A stretch of DNA of 64,000 bases from Bacteroidales bacterium UBA2712 (GTDB lineage Bacteria > Bacteroidota > Bacteroidia > Bacteroidales > Paludibacteraceae): NCBI GenBank assembly GCA_002354055.1, contig DEKW01000012.1:1-64000 (forward strand), read 5' to 3'. The translations under genes and the position numbers were made by a program. Shown piece after piece: positions 41,558 through 50,308 of this stretch (position 1 is the first letter of the stretch; each line of letters starts with the position of its first letter). Under the pieces are notes generated by a model. The model saw nothing but the letters and a program-made list of their open reading frames with translations, was not told where the DNA came from and did no database searches.

Positions 41558-41767
41558 CAGACAATGACAATACAATATAACCCGTCGAACGCGTTAGTAC
41601 AGCCGATAATCGAGCTGATCCAGCAAGTGAAAGGCATTAAGATTATCAGTCGTTCGGATGAGTATGTGCCGACTAAAGAAACTCTTGCTGCTATGAAGGA
41701 AGCTCGGAACGGAGACCTGAAGACCTATTCGGACGTAAAAGAAATGATGAACGATATTCTGGACTAA
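41549..41767 (+). CDS. Antitoxin of a YafQ-like pair
   Basis: 72 residues (MLMQTMTIQYNPSNA...). The N-terminal part PSNALVQPIIELIQQVKGIK is followed by DEYVPTKETLAAMKEARNGD and ends SDVKEMMNDILD, the kind of helical tail that wraps the toxin. It lies 1 base before the toxin gene. Antitoxins of this sort bind the toxin and usually repress the operon. Confidence 0.75.
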   Translation: MLMQTMTIQYNPSNALVQPIIELIQQVKGIKIISRSDEYVPTKETLAAMKEARNGDLKTYSDVKEMMNDILD

Positions 41768-41768
41768 T

Positions 41769-42056
41769 ATGTATGATTTGAAGCCAACCGGCCAGTTTCG
41801 TAAGGATTTGAAACTCTGCAAAAAGAGAGGCTATGATCTCTCGAATATAGAGCAAGTTCTTGAGTATCTTCATCAAGACGGACAAGTTCCGGAAGAATAC
41901 CTTCCGCATAAGTTAGAAGGGAGAAACTATAAGGGATTTTGGGAATGTCATATAGAACCGAATTGGCTGTTGGTGTATGATGTGCAAGAAACAGTGTGTT
42001 TGGTAGCTCTCGTACGAACAGGTACTCATTCCGATTTGTTTAAGAAATCAAAATGA
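41769..42056 (+). CDS. YafQ-family mRNA interferase toxin
   Basis: 95 residues. YafQ/RelE signatures: FRKDLKLCKKRGYDLSNIEQ, LPHKLEGRNYKGFWECHIEP and NWLLVYDVQETVCLVALVRT, then GTHSDLF. Conserved His and basic residues for ribosome-dependent mRNA cleavage are present (HKL, ECHIEPNW, THSDLF). It is paired with the 72-residue antitoxin upstream. Confidence 0.88.
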   Translation: MYDLKPTGQFRKDLKLCKKRGYDLSNIEQVLEYLHQDGQVPEEYLPHKLEGRNYKGFWECHIEPNWLLVYDVQETVCLVALVRTGTHSDLFKKSK

Positions 42057-42067
42057 TTTAAAATCAA

Positions 42068-42122
42068 AATAAATAATTAAAAACCAATTTTTTTGTTTAA
42101 CTTTAAAAATTTAATGCTTATG
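42068..42122 (+). repeat. Repeated leader, copy 4, before the giant protein
   Basis: 55 bases, slightly diverged (TTTAATGCTTATG). It puts the giant surface-protein gene under the same leader type as the toxin-antitoxin genes. Confidence 0.85.
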
Positions 42123-45100
42123 AGAAATTTAACATTCAAAGCAGCGATGTTGAACGACAGTCGAACGACGGTCAACCGACAGTCAACCGACGGTCAAAGC
42201 CAACGTCACTACAAGCAAACCCCTCTATCGAAACGATGGAAGGTCTTAATGACGCTCGTCTTCCTCTTCACATTCGCCATCGGACAGATGTGGGGAGTGA
42301 CCTACACGTATGATTTTGATGTAGCAACGGATTTTACAACACAAACTACCACAAAGGACAAGAACAATGTGACTCTTGCTCAAACGTCCTATACTTTAAA
42401 TGCAACTGAAACGGGAGCTCCTTCGAAAACATTCGATGTTGTGATTTGTAGTGTGGAAAAGAAAAAGGAACGTAGCGTTTCTTATGAAAGTGGTAAAGGT
42501 TTAAAGTTTGATCGTTGTGGCGCATTGGCTTTTAGTTTATCTGAACCATCTATTGTAAAGATATTAGTCACATCTAAAGCTTGTGTATTTGGAAAAGATC
42601 CTGCATATGGAACAACATATACGGAAAGTAATTATCAAAGTTTTGGTTCTAATCCAACCACTGAGTTAACAGCGGGGTCTGAAATTACAATAAATTGTGA
42701 TGCTGGCAATTACAAGATTTGCTGCCCTGATGCGACGGGTGGTGCATATCGTGTGAGATCAATTAAAATTACCCCGGCAGCAAAAGTAACATTTGATGGC
42801 AATGGTGCAACAAGTGGCACGATGCAAGCGGTATATCTGGAAAAAGGTGTAGCTGCAAATCTCCCTGCGAATGCTTTTGAAAAAACAGATAATGATTTTG
42901 GCGGCTGGAAAGATGCTTCAAATAATAGTTATACAGACGGACAGAGTGTAACACTTTCTGCAAGTTTAGCTTTGACAGCTCAATGGGTAGAACCTCTTCC
43001 TCGTTATGCCATCACTTATAACAAGGGTGCAAATGGTACTGGTTCGATTGATGCAGGTGAGAAGATAGAAGGTGTAGACTTCACTTTGTCTTCGGATATG
43101 TTTACTCGTGAGAACTATCTGCAAGTAGGTTGGACAAAGACAGATGGCACAAGTCGTGAGTATATGCTCGGTGGAACTTATTCTACTGATGCTGCTCAAA
43201 CGTTCTATCCTGCTTGGGGAGAGAAAGAAACATATACTGCTGCTTTTGTTTATGAATCTGAAAGTCCTGCAGCTCCTGCAAGATGGGAGTTTTCGACAGG
43301 TGATCATACCGCAAGTTCGAATTCCGCAGATTATGTTCCAACATTCGGCTCTGCATATCCTTCTGATGGTCCATCCGATGATAATTTCATAGCTTTTGGC
43401 AAAGGCGGATCTGCATATGCTATATATGACTTAGGTTATATTACAACAGTATCCAAAATAACGGCTACTTTATATGGTGGTTCAAGTTCAGATGTTTCGA
43501 TCGATATCCAATATTTGACTGCTAAAAATGACGCAACTCCTCAATATACATATACGGCAAAGGCAAAGAACTGGGCAACGTCTCATACTGATGCTGTTTG
43601 TACAGAAGTAGTACCAAATGTGCGCTACATTAAAGTAAAAGGCGCAAGCAAATGGGTTGTAATGTCTGCTTTCTCAGTTACCTATGGTTCGTTGGTAACA
43701 AAATACGACCTCGCTTTTGCCAAGAACGGTGGTAGCGGCGATGACATGGCAACGCTGAGATATGCTGAAGATGCTTTAGTAACGCTGCCGGGATGTACAT
43801 TCATGGCTCCGACGAATAAGACGTTTGACGCATGGGTAGTTACAAAGACCGCAAGTGGTAACCCGATTACGGTAACAGATGGTAAATTTACCATGCCTGC
43901 AGAGGCAGTAACGGCAACGGCCACCTGGAAATTCTTGCCGAAACTGACATTGACAGCAGGCGAGGGTGCTACGGGTGAAGATGTAGAAGCGTATTATGCA
44001 GCAGGTACACAGATCTCTGTTCCTGAGAAACCGGCTGGTTTTAGCAACGGAACGAAAGACTTCACAGGCTGGGTTTATAGCCAAGAGACCGAGGTAACGG
44101 CTGGTAAATTCGCTATGCCTGCTACCGACCTGACGCTGACCGCTCAATGGGCAAGCGCTACCGCTGTGGCTCAGATTTTAGGAGGTGACAGTTACGAGAC
44201 TTTCGCAGAGGCAATTGCAGCCGTAGCGGCAGGTCAGACGATTCAGTTGTTGGCTGATTGTTCGTATGACGCTGCATGGAATCTGACGTTAGCAGGTACC
44301 GTTACGTTGGATCTGAACGGTCATGACTTGACCTACAATGGTGCCGGTCGCGGCGTACAGGTTCATAATGGTGCCAAACTCATCCTCGAAGATGGTACAG
44401 CAACGACTGCTCCGACGATTGACTTAACGGCAGATCCGTTGAGCCGTTCTGCTATCACTTATACCAGCGGTACTTTCGATAGTAAAGATGGTATGTGTGC
44501 AACAGCAGGCGGTGAGATTGAGATCAATAGCGGTACTTATCTGGCAACCGAAGGCGTTGTGCTGGTAGTCGGTAATGCTGCAACCGTAACGGTTAATGAT
44601 GGTGTGCTGATCAGCCGCGACAACGGTGTGCTGATGGGTAACGGCACTAATAGTGATTCTTACAGAAACTACGTAATCAATGTTCACGGCGGTATCCTGT
44701 TGGGCGAGATTTTCTCCGCAGGTTACGCTTCGATGGTTATCTACCACCCGAACGTTGGTGAACTGAATATCGACGGTGGTACACTTGTTTCGACGAATGG
44801 TCCGGCAGTTGTTTGCCGTGGCGGCGAGAGCAATATAACCGGCGGTACGATAGTAGCTCAAGGTAGCGGTAGCGGCAAGTGTGGTGACGCAAGTCTCGTT
44901 CTTCCGGCAGTCGGTGTAGCATACGACTTCAAGTCGGCTTATCCGGGTGTATCGAGTTTCGATGCTAAGATCAGCGGTGACGCAAACGTAAGTGGTGAGG
45001 CAGGTGCCGTTAAGGGTATCTATGCAGGCACTACTCCGACTACCGCAGAGGAGGACGCTGTGGTTATCTCCGGTGGTACGTTCAATAGCCCGGTTGCTGA

Positions 45101-48100
45101 GGCTCTCTGCGCAGAGAACTACGCTCCGAACAGTTGGACAGATGGTACAGGTACGCACTATGGCGTTAAGCCGCTGGCAGTAACCTTCGATATTGAGGCT
45201 TATGTTGTAGGTGATAATACGGTTGATTTGGATGACGTGAAAGAGCAACTGACTGCTAAGGGATACGCTTATAGCAATATTTCGGGTGTGGACCGCGGTC
45301 ACACGCACAACTATATCTACGATGGTATCAAGTGGAGTAATGCCAATGATGGTTATATTCAGTTTGAGACAGCAGCAAAGAAGTTGGTCATCGTGAAGAC
45401 CGGTCGTATGCAATCTGACGCATCGGCTAAGATGTCCGTGAACGGCGTTGAGTCTGCAATGGTTATTGAGTCGGCTGACGAATCTAAAGAGACGCACAAG
45501 TTGTATTATTGGTACAATGCAGATGCTGCGCTCTATAAATTAGATATCAAGTCGAAGACTACTGGTGGTACTTGCGTACTGAAAGCAATTACTATCACCG
45601 ATCCGTATGAGGTTAGCTTCGATCCTAATGGCGGTGACCCAGTAGCTCCGCAGACATTCTATGGAACGGCTCTGACTTTGCCGACGCCGACTTACGGCAC
45701 GTATAGTTTCAAGGGGTGGTATGATGCAGAGACGGGAGGTAATCTGATTGGCGCAGCAGGCGCAAGCTACACCCCGACAGGCAACATCGAACTCCATGCA
45801 CAATGGGAGACCGTTTCGACTGTTAACACGCTGAGCGACCTGAAGGTAGATGGCGCAACTATTGATGGTTTCGATCCGGCAACTAACATCTATTACCTGG
45901 TTTATGAGTATGGCCAGCAGCCTGTGATTACTTCGGCTACTGCTACCAGCTCTGTCGCTGAGGTAACGATCAACAACACTCCGGTGGATGAAGGTACGTA
46001 TAAATACGTTCAGGTTAAGGTCGTTCCTGAGTCCGGCGAAGAGGATCAGAAGTTCTATCAGGTTCGTTATACCAACAAACTGAAGAGAGGTGTTGAGATT
46101 ATCAAGGTCGAGACAACTGGTGGTAACAACAAGACGGTAAGCGGTTTGTATGCCGGTGATGGTGATGTGAACTTGTCCACAGGCGGTAATGCACGCAAAA
46201 TGGATAATGGCAAGTACATCGGCTTTATCTTAGACGGCACGGCCCTTGAAGCAGGCGATATTGTCAATGTACATACATCCGCTGCTGCTACTACCGGTGG
46301 TTCGCATATTATCTTCTATGATAACATGACGGATAAGACCGAGTTGTATGAGACCGGCGAGATTGGTGGTACGGGAGATAACCTCTTTGTTATCAATGCA
46401 GCAATGGAAGGCTCAACGACAGCTTATGTATATCGTTCGAATGCAGACGCTGCACATCAATGGAACGGTTTCGTGGACTACCTCTCCGCAGAGCGTTACA
46501 TGGCTCCGTTCATTGAGTCCTTCAAGATTGGCGAGGCTGTAGGCACGATTGACAAAGTTAACAAGACGATTGCTGTTGAAGTTCCGGCTACCGCAGATCT
46601 GGAGCACCTGACACCGACTATCAAGGCTTACGCTAATGGTGGCGCAACGCTCGACAAGACCGGCGAACAAGACTTCAGCGCGGGCGCAGTAAATTACACA
46701 GTATCGAGCGCATACGCAGAAGATGGTGACGTGACTTATGCTGTTACCGTAACGAAGGCAGCTGCTATTAAGGAGGTTATCATCAGCGGTACACTGAGCG
46801 TGCTTGAGGGTGAGACGACTACACTGAGTGCAGCGGTTTATGACACGAACGATGAGTTGGCTTCTATTCAAGCTGTAGTATGGACGGTTAAGAGCGGCGA
46901 CGAGTCGTTGGCAGAAGTAAGCGCAACGGGTGTTGTAACCGGTAAGGCAGTCGGTACGGCTCACATCATTGCAACGTCTGTTGCTGATGACACGAAGTCG
47001 GCAGAGGTAGAGGTCGCTATCTCCGTAAATCCGTGTAGAGTTTGGAGCAATCCTTCAACACGTACCGAAACGATTACTTTGGGTAATCTGAAGGTTAAGC
47101 CTATTAATATTGAAGAGTTGAAGAGCTTAACTCCGTATGCAGGAGCAGAGGCAGCTAACAGCTGGAAGTTGAATGCCCGTGACGATAAGTATGCTGAACT
47201 TTATTTCTCGGACGGTGCACAGTTTGATGCTCTCACTATCGGAGTTACCTCTAATCAGGCTGCAAGCGAGACAGAATACAAGTATGCCGTTGTATTCTCG
47301 GCCGCTTCTGGTGATGGATTCGACGCAGGTATCATTGAGACCCAAGTATTCAATGCAGGTTACAAGGATGCTGCAGAGGCGTTGGCAGATGTTGTGCTCC
47401 CAGAGCATACAAGAGCCGTACGTATCATGCGTCAACATCGCGAAGGAGGTTCCGATCTCGGCGGTGGAAGCTCTGTTTACCTCTATTATATCCGCGCTTG
47501 CAAGAAAGAGTTAGTTCCGCTGACTTCTGTAAGCTTAGCAGACATGTCTCTGGCTGTAGGCGTTACGGGAACTCCTGAGATTACTCTGAATCCTGCAGGA
47601 GCAGATATAGCATCTTATGCATGGAGCATCATATCTGACGAGACAGGTGTGGCAACAATCGACGCCGCAACAGGTGCTCTCTCCAGCGCAGCAACAGGTG
47701 CCGTAACGGTTAAGGTAACCGCAACGGATGTCTTAAGCAATGTACGCGAGTCGAATGTGGCTACCATCAACATCGTAAATAAGTATGTAGATGTAGTGCC
47801 GGTAAGTGAGACTACCACTTGGAGTTGGAGCGGACTGGCTACGGCGGACGTGAAAGTTACGGATGTTGATACCGTATTAGCTAACTACTTCGGCGGTGCT
47901 GAATGGCAGAAGATAGCAGGTAAGGCAGGTAATGATCAGTATGCATACCGTTCAGGCTCATCGTATGACTGCTACCAAGGAACGTACCTCTATCTTAAGG
48001 CAACCGTTCCGGGCATGCTTATCATCAAAGCTTGCTATGCAAGCAGTGGCGCAAAACTGAATGTTAATGGCCATGAGATTGCAACATTAGCTAGTGGGTA

Positions 48101-48821
48101 TACTGAGTACAAAGTAGCAGTACCGGCTGGAAATGTGAAGATTGAGGCTATCAACCAGAAGATGCGTATCAAGACGATGACGTTTGACGCAGACCTTGCA
48201 AGCTATGATGTAACCGAAAATAAGTATAACGGTTACACCCGTAATGTGACGGAAGGTCGTTATGGAACGATCTGCTTGCCGAACGGCGGTATCATGGTTG
48301 GCGCTGAGCTGTACGAGGTAGCTTATTATGATGGTACGTACGAGAAGATCTTCTTAGATGAAGTACTGAATGGCGAGATGGTGGCCGGTCGTCCGTATAT
48401 CTTCCTGACGAAGGAAGGTGTAGATAAGATCGCTGTCTTCTATACCGATGAAGCAAACGCTCCGGAAGGTGATTACCACGGATTGTTTGGCTCGTACTCG
48501 AAAATCCACCTTACTGCAAATGATCACATCTACATCCTGAAGGATAACAGATACTACTTTGTTGACAGCGACAATGTATATTGCGGTGAAAATCGCGCAT
48601 ACTTCAAGATGGGTGTTGCAGATGGAATCTCCGGTTCTTATGTAGCTCCGGCTCCGGGTCGCCGTCGTACGTCGATTGGCGCAGGTGCTCCGGCAGTAGC
48701 AACCGGCATTGAGAACACCGGCTTCGAGAGCGAGGCTCCGCGTAAGGTGCTGATCAACGGCGAGCTCTTCATCATCCGTGGTGAGAAGATGTACGACGCT
48801 AAGGGACAGCTGGTAAAATAA
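42114..48821 (+). CDS. Giant multidomain surface protein 1
   Basis: 2235 residues from ATG at 42114 (42120 is also possible; the TTG further upstream lies in the leader repeat). A polar extension of about 40 residues, partly encoded by four 11-base units, precedes the hydrophobic signal (VLMTLVFLFTFAIGQMWG). Domains seen: B-repeat-like modules (VTFDGNGATSGTM and later VSFDPNGGDPVAP), a right-handed beta-helix-like stretch (TFAEAIAAVAAGQTIQLLAD, TVTLDLNGHDLTYNG), and Ig-like BIG2 domains (SVLEGETTTLSAAVYD; SLADMSLAVGVTGTP). The C-terminus has the shared motif LINGELFIIRGEKMYDAKG. The first 1.5 kb is visibly more AT-rich than the rest. Probably exported to the cell surface; the ligand is unknown. 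A 46-residue peptide gene follows 71 bases on. Confidence 0.8.
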   Translation: MLMRNLTFKAAMLNDSRTTVNRQSTDGQSQRHYKQTPLSKRWKVLMTLVFLFTFAIGQMWGVTYTYDFDVATDFTTQTTTKDKNNVTLAQTSYTLNATETGAPSKTFDVVICSVEKKKERSVSYESGKGLKFDRCGALAFSLSEPSIVKILVTSKACVFGKDPAYGTTYTESNYQSFGSNPTTELTAGSEITINCDAGNYKICCPDATGGAYRVRSIKITPAAKVTFDGNGATSGTMQAVYLEKGVAANLPANAFEKTDNDFGGWKDASNNSYTDGQSVTLSASLALTAQWVEPLPRYAITYNKGANGTGSIDAGEKIEGVDFTLSSDMFTRENYLQVGWTKTDGTSREYMLGGTYSTDAAQTFYPAWGEKETYTAAFVYESESPAAPARWEFSTGDHTASSNSADYVPTFGSAYPSDGPSDDNFIAFGKGGSAYAIYDLGYITTVSKITATLYGGSSSDVSIDIQYLTAKNDATPQYTYTAKAKNWATSHTDAVCTEVVPNVRYIKVKGASKWVVMSAFSVTYGSLVTKYDLAFAKNGGSGDDMATLRYAEDALVTLPGCTFMAPTNKTFDAWVVTKTASGNPITVTDGKFTMPAEAVTATATWKFLPKLTLTAGEGATGEDVEAYYAAGTQISVPEKPAGFSNGTKDFTGWVYSQETEVTAGKFAMPATDLTLTAQWASATAVAQILGGDSYETFAEAIAAVAAGQTIQLLADCSYDAAWNLTLAGTVTLDLNGHDLTYNGAGRGVQVHNGAKLILEDGTATTAPTIDLTADPLSRSAITYTSGTFDSKDGMCATAGGEIEINSGTYLATEGVVLVVGNAATVTVNDGVLISRDNGVLMGNGTNSDSYRNYVINVHGGILLGEIFSAGYASMVIYHPNVGELNIDGGTLVSTNGPAVVCRGGESNITGGTIVAQGSGSGKCGDASLVLPAVGVAYDFKSAYPGVSSFDAKISGDANVSGEAGAVKGIYAGTTPTTAEEDAVVISGGTFNSPVAEALCAENYAPNSWTDGTGTHYGVKPLAVTFDIEAYVVGDNTVDLDDVKEQLTAKGYAYSNISGVDRGHTHNYIYDGIKWSNANDGYIQFETAAKKLVIVKTGRMQSDASAKMSVNGVESAMVIESADESKETHKLYYWYNADAALYKLDIKSKTTGGTCVLKAITITDPYEVSFDPNGGDPVAPQTFYGTALTLPTPTYGTYSFKGWYDAETGGNLIGAAGASYTPTGNIELHAQWETVSTVNTLSDLKVDGATIDGFDPATNIYYLVYEYGQQPVITSATATSSVAEVTINNTPVDEGTYKYVQVKVVPESGEEDQKFYQVRYTNKLKRGVEIIKVETTGGNNKTVSGLYAGDGDVNLSTGGNARKMDNGKYIGFILDGTALEAGDIVNVHTSAAATTGGSHIIFYDNMTDKTELYETGEIGGTGDNLFVINAAMEGSTTAYVYRSNADAAHQWNGFVDYLSAERYMAPFIESFKIGEAVGTIDKVNKTIAVEVPATADLEHLTPTIKAYANGGATLDKTGEQDFSAGAVNYTVSSAYAEDGDVTYAVTVTKAAAIKEVIISGTLSVLEGETTTLSAAVYDTNDELASIQAVVWTVKSGDESLAEVSATGVVTGKAVGTAHIIATSVADDTKSAEVEVAISVNPCRVWSNPSTRTETITLGNLKVKPINIEELKSLTPYAGAEAANSWKLNARDDKYAELYFSDGAQFDALTIGVTSNQAASETEYKYAVVFSAASGDGFDAGIIETQVFNAGYKDAAEALADVVLPEHTRAVRIMRQHREGGSDLGGGSSVYLYYIRACKKELVPLTSVSLADMSLAVGVTGTPEITLNPAGADIASYAWSIISDETGVATIDAATGALSSAATGAVTVKVTATDVLSNVRESNVATINIVNKYVDVVPVSETTTWSWSGLATADVKVTDVDTVLANYFGGAEWQKIAGKAGNDQYAYRSGSSYDCYQGTYLYLKATVPGMLIIKACYASSGAKLNVNGHEIATLASGYTEYKVAVPAGNVKIEAINQKMRIKTMTFDADLASYDVTENKYNGYTRNVTEGRYGTICLPNGGIMVGAELYEVAYYDGTYEKIFLDEVLNGEMVAGRPYIFLTKEGVDKIAVFYTDEANAPEGDYHGLFGSYSKIHLTANDHIYILKDNRYYFVDSDNVYCGENRAYFKMGVADGISGSYVAPAPGRRRTSIGAGAPAVATGIENTGFESEAPRKVLINGELFIIRGEKMYDAKGQLVK
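42155..42198 (+). repeat. Four 11-base units in the giant protein 1 leader
   Basis: CGACAGTCGAA, CGACGGTCAAC, CGACAGTCAAC, CGACGGTCAAA. They encode the polar stretch before the signal peptide. The reverse complement of this unit occurs in giant protein 2. Confidence 0.9.
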
Positions 48822-48892
48822 ATGAATGAGCGTAAGCGTGCGCATGGTGGCGCACGCCTACGCAAAGCTCTTTAGTAAAATATATCGCAATT

Positions 48893-49033
48893 ATGAAAAA
48901 GAAGATTTATAATCAACCGATTGTTGAGATGGCCGATGTGTTACAACCAATGGTGACTATATGCGCAAGCCTTCTGAATGGAGGTAATTCGAGCCAATTA
49001 CCAAGCACCGGCGGAGAGATTACCAACGACTAA
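48893..49033 (+). CDS. Small peptide downstream of giant protein 1
   Basis: 46 residues: MKKKIYNQPIVEMADVLQ, a middle ending TICASLLNGG, and a polar tail ending STGGEITND. The N-terminus (MKK-YNQPIVE-A) is shared with the 41-residue peptide after giant protein 2. Both have a single Cys and a Gly-containing tail. Short peptides with this type of N-terminus are common in Bacteroidales and have no settled function. A precursor or signalling peptide is one possibility, but no modification enzyme lies nearby. Confidence 0.6.
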   Translation: MKKKIYNQPIVEMADVLQPMVTICASLLNGGNSSQLPSTGGEITND

Positions 49034-49068
49034 TCCTCACTTACATCCGCAAGGATGCACAGATCATC

Positions 49069-49092
49069 AAAGGCAGCTTCACGGCTGCCTTT
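49069..49092 (+). terminator. Hairpin after the peptide gene
   Basis: 9-bp stem AAAGGCAGC/GCTGCCTTT around TTCACG. The T-tract is short, so the terminator is probable rather than certain. Confidence 0.6.
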
Positions 49093-49120
49093 GGTGAAAA
49101 ATTTAGCAACGCAAAAGACT

Positions 49121-49574
49121 ATGGCGGAACACGAAGCAATAAAATTATTTGAGTCCCTGCGCGTGCGCGTGGTATGGGACGATGTACAGGAGAAGTACTT
49201 CTTCTCAATCGTTGATGTAGTGGCTGTCTTAACAGACCAAGCTACTGCGCGTAGTGCCAGTACTTACTGGGCAGTGTTAAAGAAAAGGCTTTCTACAGAA
49301 GGTGCAAATGAAATGCTTACAAATTGTAAGCAGTTGAAATTGACTGCTACGGACGGCAAGCAGCGCCTCACCGATGTGGCTGATACGGAGCAACTTATGC
49401 GTATCATTCAGTCCATCCCGTCGAAGAAGGCAGAGCCGTTCAAGAAATGGCTCGCGCAGGTCGGCGCGGAACGCACGAGAGGATATCGAACAGAGACTGG
49501 GGCATAGCGTGATTAGTGACAAAAAAGCTATCGACTATATCACGCCGGATGACGAGTTGCCGTTCAAGAAATAA
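49121..49574 (+). pseudogene. Decayed BRO-N/DinD-like gene
   Basis: From ATG at 49121 the frame reads as the N-terminal half of a BRO-N/DinD-type protein (AIKLFESLRVRVVWDDVQEK, YFFSIVDVVAVLTD, DVADTEQLMRIIQSIPSKKA, EPFKKWLAQVG). It then falls into unrelated sequence and stops at 49507. The true C-terminus appears in another frame (REDIEQRLGHSVISDKKAID, then YITPDDELPFKK) and ends at 49574. The middle third expected in intact relatives is missing, so the gene has lost an internal segment with a frameshift at the join. Intact members may act in DNA damage or phage-related functions. Confidence 0.7.
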
Positions 49575-49879
49575 GGGGAAATTGGGGCATTTGGCGACAA
49601 AATAAATTTATTTGCAAAAAGACTTGCATATGTCAAAAAAAATTACTACTTTTGCAGTCGAATTTCCAAAGAAACGTAAAGACATTGCCATCGTCATGAA
49701 AAAACAATACATCCATAGCATCTATTCGACAACCTCCCTGACGAAGGAGAGACATACTACACCCCTATACACGTGCGCGCTATCTATATAATAAGGTGGC
49801 GCGCGCGGCGTTAATAGAAATTTGGACTGACGAAAATAAACAATCCTTCCAAAGCGATAAACAGAAATAAAGAGAAGCA
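49575..49879 (+). other. Spacer with a promoter, no supported gene
   Basis: Contains a promoter (next entry) and a 31-codon frame from ATG at 49696 (MKKQYIHSIYSTTSL...) that I do not support as a gene. A stretch at 49770-49813 is rich in CGCGC. Nothing else was recognised. Confidence 0.5.
49624..49654 (+). promoter_or_regulatory. Promoter upstream of the decayed RhuM-like gene
   Basis: TTGC (49624-49627), 19 bases, TACTTTTG (49647-49654). The first good start codon of the decayed gene is at 49880, so the leader would be about 220 bases. Confidence 0.6.
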
Positions 49880-50264
49880 ATGTCCAATGAAGTGGTGACA
49901 TATCAAGGAACAGAAAACGTGGTGGTATATAGCAGTGCGGATAATGCAGTGCATCTAGATGTACAACTGGCGGATGAGACCGGTCTGGCTGACACAGCAA
50001 CAAATAGCGACGTTATTCGGTGTACAGATACCCGCCATATCCAAACATCTAGCAAATATATTCCGAGAGGGAGAACTTGATAAAAATTCAGTTATTTCCA
50101 TTTTGGAAAATACTGCCTCAGATGGGAAGAAGTATCGTACGATGTTTTATAATCTTGATGCCATATACCTCATTGGTGCATCGTTGAAAGATGCGGGCAA
50201 ACGCCTTTTCGCTTTTACGCAAATGAATGCCGAGCAGATAAAAACAATCAAGGCTAGACTATAA
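49880..50264 (+). pseudogene. Decayed RhuM-family gene
   Basis: The N-terminus SNEVVTYQGTENVVVY and, in a second frame, VWLTQQQIATLFGVQIPAIS, FREGELDKNSVISILENT and DGKKYRTMFYNLDAI match RhuM/Fic-associated proteins. The frames join if one G of the GG at 49982-49983 is removed, so a single +1 insertion broke the gene. After NLDAI the sequence jumps to the family's C-terminal LIGASLKDAGKRLFAFTQMN, so most of the middle has been deleted in frame. The intact family is about 330 residues. Confidence 0.75.
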
Positions 50265-50308
50265 CAAATAGAATTAAATAACATTATTAACTTAAAAATA
50301 TAAAAATT

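Noticed and set aside
41500..42113. TTG start at 42093 for giant protein 1
   Set aside because: It falls within the repeated leader whose other copies all lead to ATGCTTATG; the ATG at 42114 or 42120 fits the pattern.
40671..42122. Integron-type attC sites at the repeated leaders
   Set aside because: The leaders sit upstream of and include the start codons, have no attC-like paired boxes, and no integron integrase is nearby; the Xer-type gene at 25975 is far away.
49696..49791. 31-codon peptide gene (MKKQYIHSIYS)
   Set aside because: The start resembles the MKK-Y peptides, but the rest shows no similarity and no downstream signal supports it.
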